From Chitinophagaceae bacterium UBA3430 (lineage in GTDB: Bacteria > Bacteroidota > Bacteroidia > Chitinophagales > Chitinophagaceae), in contig DFST01000124.1 of NCBI GenBank assembly GCA_002378975.1, positions 1-24,467 on the forward strand: DNA of 24,467 nt. Direction: 5' to 3'. Below the pieces are notes generated by a model, which saw nothing but the letters and a program-made list of their open reading frames with translations, was not told the origin of the DNA and ran no database searches. Positions 20,706-24,467 of this stretch are shown in pieces. The position numbers were made by a program, and so were the translations under genes. How positions within the stretch are numbered: the stretch's first letter is position 1; each line of letters begins with the position of its first letter.

Positions 20706-22604
20706 ATGTTTCACAACCTGATTTTCAAACAACTAAACGCTGATGCACAGGAGACGGGCGCTGAATCGACGGCGACCGCTACAGCGACAAAAACTGCACC
20801 TGTGGTACAGACTGCCCACGACGATTTCGATTGGAGTGTGGACCGTCGTAACGTCATCGCTTACACCTCTGCGGAGCGTGAGAAGTACGACAGTGTTTAT
20901 GACAACACTTTCGTTCAATTGAGCGACGGCGAATTGATCAAAGGGCTGGTGGTTGGTCTTACTAAGACTGACGTAGTCCTGAACATTGGATTCAAGAGCG
21001 ATGGTCTCATTTCACTCAATGAATTCCGTGACCTTCCCAATCTCGCCATCGGCGACGAAGTGGAAGTGATGATCGTGGAAAAAGAAGACCGCGATGGTCA
21101 CCTTAACTTGAGCCGTCGCCAGGCCCGCATTACGCGTGCATGGGAGCGGATCGTGGAAGTGCACAAGACCGGCGAAGTCATCACCGGTACCGTTACTTCG
21201 AAAACAAAAGGTGGCTTGATCGTTGATGTATTTGGCATGGAAACGTTCCTGCCCGGATCTCAGATCGACGTGAAGCCGGTTACCGACTACGATCAATTCG
21301 TAGGCAAGACCATGGAGTTCAAAGTGGTAAAGATCAACGAAGCCATCAAGAACGCCGTTGTTTCGCACAAGGCATTGATCGAAAGCGACATCGAAGCACA
21401 ACGTGCCGAGATCATGAGCAAATTGGAGAAAGGCCAGGTTCTCGAAGGAACCGTGAAGAACATCACCGATTTCGGTGCCTTCATGGATCTGGGTGGACTG
21501 GACGGATTGCTCTACATCACCGATATCTCTTGGGGTCGCATCGGCCATCCTTCCGAAGTCCTCAAACTGGATCAGAAGGTCAATGTGGTCGTACTCGATT
21601 TCGACGACGAAAAACGTCGCATCAGCCTCGGCTTGAAACAACTCACCCCACATCCATGGGATGTACTGGGTGAGAACATCGGCGAAGGAAATGTGGTGAA
21701 AGGGAAAGTGGTCAACATCGAAGATTATGGAGCCTTCCTCGAGATCCAACCGGGTGTAGAGGGACTGGTGCACGTGTCTGAGATCAGCTGGTCCAATTCT
21801 CCCATCAACGCCAAGGAATTCTTCAAACTCGGCGATGAATACGAAGCCAAGATCGTTACGCTTGATCGCGATAGCCGCAAGATGAGCCTGTCGATCAAAC
21901 AACTCACCGAAGATCCTTGGAACGACATCGAAGTGCGTTTCCCCGAGGACAGCAAGCACACCGGTTTGGTTAAGAACATCACCAACTACGGCGTATTTGT
22001 GGAACTGGCTCCCGGCATCGGTGGCATGATCCACATCAGCGACCTGAGCTGGCTGAAGCGCTTCAATCATCCTACCGAATACACCAAGGTCGGACAGAAC
22101 ATCGACGTCATGATCCTGGGAATCGACAAGGAGAATCGCAAACTGCAACTCGGACATAAACAACTGGAAGACGATCCTTGGAATTCGCTGCAGGAAACAT
22201 TCACCATTGGAAGTATCCATGAAGGACATGTTACCCGCCGCGACGACAAAGGAGCCGTTGTTCAACTTCCTTACGGATTAGAAGGCTTTGCACCGAACCG
22301 TCACCTGAATAAGGAAGATGGCAAGAGCATCGCTGCTGACGAAACCGCCAACTTTATGGTGATCGAATTCGATCGCAATGAAAAGCGCATCGTCTTGTCT
22401 CATGCCCGCATTTGGGAACAAGGCAAAATCGAAGAAGTCGAATCCATCAAGAAAGAAGCCCGCAACGATGCGGAGAAGACCAAGAAAGCCGTTAAGAGCA
22501 TCCAAAGCAAAGTGGAGAAAGCCACCTTGGGTGACCTGGGCGTTTTGGCCGATCTTAAGAAGAAGATGGAAGGTGGAGAATCAGAAACACCGGCTGCCGA
22601 ATAA
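20706..22604 (+). CDS. rpsA: 30S ribosomal protein S1 (bS1), six S1 domains
   Basis: S1 binds mRNA and brings it to the 30S subunit, a job of special weight in a lineage that hardly uses Shine-Dalgarno pairing. The 632-residue protein has a polar N-terminal extension with an Ala/Thr-rich stretch (about 19-35), then six S1 OB-fold repeats at about 76-139, 157-222, 243-311, 328-399, 415-485 and 502-566. Signature phrases include ITDFGAFMDLGGLDGLLYIT and IEDYGAFLEIQPGVEGLVHV. A charged, probably helical tail (570-632) follows. Domains 3 to 5 are the best matches to the consensus, as is usual. The gene has its own promoter box, leader hairpin and terminator, so it is monocistronic. cmk and ihfB, its neighbours in gammaproteobacteria, are absent. 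Confidence 0.96.
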   Translation: MFHNLIFKQLNADAQETGAESTATATATKTAPVVQTAHDDFDWSVDRRNVIAYTSAEREKYDSVYDNTFVQLSDGELIKGLVVGLTKTDVVLNIGFKSDGLISLNEFRDLPNLAIGDEVEVMIVEKEDRDGHLNLSRRQARITRAWERIVEVHKTGEVITGTVTSKTKGGLIVDVFGMETFLPGSQIDVKPVTDYDQFVGKTMEFKVVKINEAIKNAVVSHKALIESDIEAQRAEIMSKLEKGQVLEGTVKNITDFGAFMDLGGLDGLLYITDISWGRIGHPSEVLKLDQKVNVVVLDFDDEKRRISLGLKQLTPHPWDVLGENIGEGNVVKGKVVNIEDYGAFLEIQPGVEGLVHVSEISWSNSPINAKEFFKLGDEYEAKIVTLDRDSRKMSLSIKQLTEDPWNDIEVRFPEDSKHTGLVKNITNYGVFVELAPGIGGMIHISDLSWLKRFNHPTEYTKVGQNIDVMILGIDKENRKLQLGHKQLEDDPWNSLQETFTIGSIHEGHVTRRDDKGAVVQLPYGLEGFAPNRHLNKEDGKSIAADETANFMVIEFDRNEKRIVLSHARIWEQGKIEEVESIKKEARNDAEKTKKAVKSIQSKVEKATLGDLGVLADLKKKMEGGESETPAAE

Positions 22605-22622
22605 ATTCGACAAGCTACGCAT

Positions 22623-22652
22623 AAAGGCTGCCCCAACGGGCAGCCTTTTTTT
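22623..22652 (+). terminator. Rho-independent terminator after rpsA
   Basis: AAAGGCTGCCC, a CAAC loop and GGGCAGCCTTT form an 11-bp stem ending in a run of seven T. It lies 18 bases after the stop codon. Confidence 0.95.
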
Positions 22653-22674
22653 ATGCCCCAGCAGCTAAACGTTG

Positions 22675-22682
22675 TACATTTG
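22675..22682 (+). promoter_or_regulatory. Candidate -7 box of the downstream acyltransferase gene
   Basis: TACATTTG matches TAnnTTTG. The position expected for a -33 element (about 22651-22655) falls at the end of the rpsA terminator T-run and is only a rough match. A GGAGG at 22687-22691 follows, seven bases before the ATG at 22699. Confidence 0.5.
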
Positions 22683-22698
22683 GTTTGGAGGTAAGAAT

Positions 22699-23436
22699 AT
22701 GATGGAAGGATCAAAAAGCGGATTTCAGCTCAGGAGAAGATTGGTGCACTTAACCGTCGGATTGTTGAGTTTCCCCGGGTTGGTTTGGTGCAATCGGCTC
22801 CGGATTGTGGGGATGGATAAAGTAGCCAAACTCCCCAAGCATCGCGTTCTATTCGTCAGCAACCATCAAACCTATTTTTCGGAGGTGATCTGCTTGTTGC
22901 ATGTATTCTCCGCATTGAAATGGGGGCATCGCAAACGACTCGGCTTACCTGTTTACTTGCTCAATCCATTTTTACACGTCAATTACGTGGCAGCCGCGGA
23001 GACCATGAAGAAGAACTTTCTTAGCCGGCTTTTTTTGTTGGCGGGCGGCATCACCGTCAAGCGCGCCTGGCGATCGGTCGGAACCGAACAGATCAAAGGC
23101 CTTGACGCCTCTGATAGCCGCAAGATCCACCGGGCATTGGACGATAATTGGGTGATCAACTTCCCGCAGGGTACCACCACGCCCTATGTGCCCGGTCGAA
23201 AAGGAACAGCCCGGATCATGCAACAAGTTCAGCCCATCGTTATTCCCATTGTGATCGATGGATTTTCAAAGGCATTCAACAAAACGGGATTGAAAATGAG
23301 ACGGTGGGGTACACGGCTGACCATCACCTTCAAAGATCCGCTGGTTTACAATCCGGAGTCTTCCACAGAAGAGTTATTAGAGCAAGTCATGGATGCCATC
23401 GAACAGTCCCCTCGATTTCATCCGAAAAATCACTGA
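22699..23436 (+). CDS. 1-acylglycerol-3-phosphate acyltransferase-like protein (PlsC superfamily)
   Basis: The 245-residue protein is a lysophospholipid acyltransferase-like enzyme. Motif I is SNHQTYFSEV: His56 followed after five residues by Glu62, where relatives recalled from Bacteroidota have Asp. Motif III is INFPQGTTTPY (153-163) in place of the usual FPEG, and IVIPIVIDGF (180-189) follows as motif IV. One N-terminal hydrophobic stretch (about 17-31) probably binds the membrane. The ATG at 22699 was chosen because a GGAGG lies seven bases before it and a TAnnTTTG box lies upstream; a TTG at 22672 would precede that promoter. A second ATG at 22702 is equally possible. It converges on the thioesterase gene with five bases between. 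The family is firm and the substrate is inferred. Confidence 0.83.
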   Translation: MMEGSKSGFQLRRRLVHLTVGLLSFPGLVWCNRLRIVGMDKVAKLPKHRVLFVSNHQTYFSEVICLLHVFSALKWGHRKRLGLPVYLLNPFLHVNYVAAAETMKKNFLSRLFLLAGGITVKRAWRSVGTEQIKGLDASDSRKIHRALDDNWVINFPQGTTTPYVPGRKGTARIMQQVQPIVIPIVIDGFSKAFNKTGLKMRRWGTRLTITFKDPLVYNPESSTEELLEQVMDAIEQSPRFHPKNH

Positions 23437-23441
23437 GCGGG

Positions 23442-23957
23442 TTAGTCTTTTATAAACAGTGCTTTCAGCTCGGCTGCATCATCGGGATGCAGTTTTCCAC
23501 CCAAAATCAATCGCAATTGACGACGGCGTAAGGCTCCATCGTATAATTTTTTCTCATCGGGCGTTTCAGCCATTACTGGAGCAACCGGTCTTGGTTTGCG
23601 ATTTGGGTCCAGCGATACAAACGTATAGTAAGCTTCGTTGCTTTTGTATTTGAACTGCTGCGTCAAGTCTTCGCCCCATACTTTTAGATGGATCTCCATG
23701 GATGTATTGAATGCTCGTGTCACCTTGGCTTCAATATGCACCACGTTGCCTAGTTTGATCGGATTTTCAAACGAGATGTTATCCACCGATGCGGTAACGA
23801 CGGGCGCATTGCAATGTTTCTGTGCGGCCAGGGCGGCAGCGATGTCCATCCAGTACATCAGCCGCCCACCCATTAGATTTCCAAATAGGTTGGTGTCATT
23901 GGGAAGGACCAACTCGGTCATGATGGTGATGCTCTCGGAAGCCGCTTTGGGTTGCAT
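23442..23957 (-). CDS. Acyl-CoA thioesterase (hotdog fold, YciA/ACOT family)
   Basis: The 171-residue hotdog-fold enzyme hydrolyses acyl-CoA to free fatty acid and CoA in the cytoplasm. It begins with ITIMTELVLPNDTNLFGNLM, and the active-site helix reads GNLMGGRLMYWMDIAAALAA, with the family's Asn27 and Asp38. VVTASVDNISFENPIKLGN and VTRAFNTSMEIHLKVWGED follow, typical of the single-domain acyl-CoA hydrolases of the BACH/YciA type. The C-terminal 45 residues are charged and helical. It has its own promoter box inside the 3' end of the upstream gene. It ends beside the acyltransferase gene, so enzymes that use and consume acyl-CoA lie end to end, although on opposite strands. Chain-length preference cannot be told. 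Confidence 0.9.
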   Translation of the reverse strand: MQPKAASESITIMTELVLPNDTNLFGNLMGGRLMYWMDIAAALAAQKHCNAPVVTASVDNISFENPIKLGNVVHIEAKVTRAFNTSMEIHLKVWGEDLTQQFKYKSNEAYYTFVSLDPNRKPRPVAPVMAETPDEKKLYDGALRRRQLRLILGGKLHPDDAAELKALFIKD

Positions 23958-23971
23958 GGTGAAGATTTTCG

Positions 23972-24003
23972 CAAAGATATGCCTTAGTGCAAGGCCAATG
24001 CAA
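23972..24003 (-). promoter_or_regulatory. Candidate promoter of the thioesterase gene
   Basis: On the minus strand TATCTTTG (23979 down to 23972) fits the -7 consensus exactly, and a TTG at 24003-24001 lies 21 bases upstream as a -33 element. The box is 14 bases from the start codon. The -33 part lies within the coding end of the upstream gene. Confidence 0.6.
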
Positions 24004-24467
24004 TCTGATGAGCCCCAGCCATTTTCTTGGCTTTGTTTTCTGCTTGTTTCCAGAAACGGAAAAAGGAAGTATGCTTGACCGTGAGTCCGGGGAACATCCA
24101 GTCACGTTCCTGTTTTTCACCCGGATAATGTCGAAATGCCGGATGCTCTTTCGAAACGATCTGTGGAAATTGACGCAGTTCTGGGATCTCATTCACTTCA
24201 CCGACGAACACCTCCACGCCCGGGATATTCTTGGATAACTCAAGGATGAAATTGAGCACCGTATCAGATATCGGGAAACGTTTGAAATGCGACGGCTCGA
24301 GTAACAATAAGCGGTTGGCATCTATGGATACATCCCAATTCGGATCTAGGTTGTATGAATTGTAGATGTACAACGGCTTGGAGACGTCCAGGCTTGGCAT
24401 GGGGGTCTTCGGAAGCACCGTGGTAGATGTAAAGTCACTGAGCGGTTGCAACACATCCGGAATGGGC
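23984..24467 (-). CDS. C-terminal part of a probable photolyase/cryptochrome-family protein
   Basis: The frame is open through the window end, so about 160 C-terminal codons are seen and the N-terminus is missing. Segments such as LYIYNSYNLDPNWD, ANRLLLLEPSHFKRFPIS, LELSKNIPGVEVFVGEVNEI and the closing SFFRFWKQAEN resemble, from memory, the C-terminal extension of Bacteroidota proteins annotated as FAD-binding deoxyribodipyrimidine photolyase-related. The FAD-binding core and its tryptophans would lie outside the window, so neither repair activity nor a light-sensing role can be judged. The fragment has no signal peptide or membrane segment. The thioesterase gene lies 26 bases downstream on the same strand. 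An unrelated protein of unknown function remains possible. Confidence 0.5.
   Translation of the reverse strand, partial: PIPDVLQPLSDFTSTTVLPKTPMPSLDVSKPLYIYNSYNLDPNWDVSIDANRLLLLEPSHFKRFPISDTVLNFILELSKNIPGVEVFVGEVNEIPELRQFPQIVSKEHPAFRHYPGEKQERDWMFPGLTVKHTSFFRFWKQAENKAKKMAGAHQIALALH

Noticed and set aside
21012..22265. A 417-codon open frame on the minus strand opposite rpsA
   Set aside because: It lies wholly within rpsA, has no domain I recognise, and is explained by the codon use of the S1 repeats.
1..24467. Mobile elements, prophage, CRISPR arrays, tRNA or rRNA genes
   Set aside because: No transposase, integrase, regularly spaced repeat array or recognisable tRNA or rRNA sequence was seen on either strand.

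Overview
The window looks like a chromosomal housekeeping segment from a member of the Bacteroidota. The order and genus cannot be fixed from the sequence. Three things point there. Several genes have promoter boxes of the Bacteroidota type TAnnTTTG (for ompA, fusA, rpsJ, rpsA and two others). Almost every gene lacks a Shine-Dalgarno sequence. The proteins match family variants usual in that phylum, such as the chorismate synthase with DYRGSGHFSGR, L2 with VDHPMGGGEG, OmpA with thrombospondin type 3 repeats, and the NHQTYF acyltransferase.

Layout. Positions 1-1238 hold the 3' end of aroA and then aroC, the last two steps to chorismate. A D-Ala-D-Ala dipeptidase (1235-1933) converges on aroC and overlaps its stop codon. 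An outer-membrane OmpA/TSP3 protein (2056-3390) follows, closed by a strong terminator. fusA (3542-5686) is a single-gene unit with its own promoter and terminator. A leftward pair, a membrane protein of the LPG-synthase/UPF0104 type and an FkbM methyltransferase (7256-5736), lies between fusA and the ribosomal genes.

Positions 7374-18732 are one long rightward S10-spc operon: rpsJ, rplC, rplD, rplW, rplB, rpsS, rplV, rpsC, rplP, rpmC, rpsQ, rplN, rplX, rplE, rpsN, rpsH, rplF, rplR, rpsE, rpmD, rplO, secY. It starts at a textbook promoter (7313-7344) and ends at a terminator after secY. map follows. The usual continuation (infA, rpmJ, rpsM, rpsK, rpsD, rpoA, rplQ) is absent, as are rpsL and rpsG next to fusA. 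The str and alpha blocks have therefore been separated from this cluster.

Positions 19598-24467 hold a PlsC-type acyltransferase (leftward), rpsA with six S1 domains, a second acyltransferase (rightward), an acyl-CoA thioesterase (leftward), and the C-terminal part of a probable photolyase/cryptochrome-family protein cut by the window end.

No RNA genes, mobile elements, prophage or CRISPR were seen, and no obviously new multi-gene system. The most interesting material is non-coding. The rpsJ-rplC spacer (234 bases) and the rpsH-rplF spacer (130 bases) are unusually long for this operon and hold convincing inverted repeats. rpsH alone among the ribosomal genes has a perfect Shine-Dalgarno, just after a hairpin. 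The fusA and rpsA leaders each begin with a hairpin next to the promoter. These are candidate ribosomal-protein leader elements. No intergenic stretch exceeds 300 bases.
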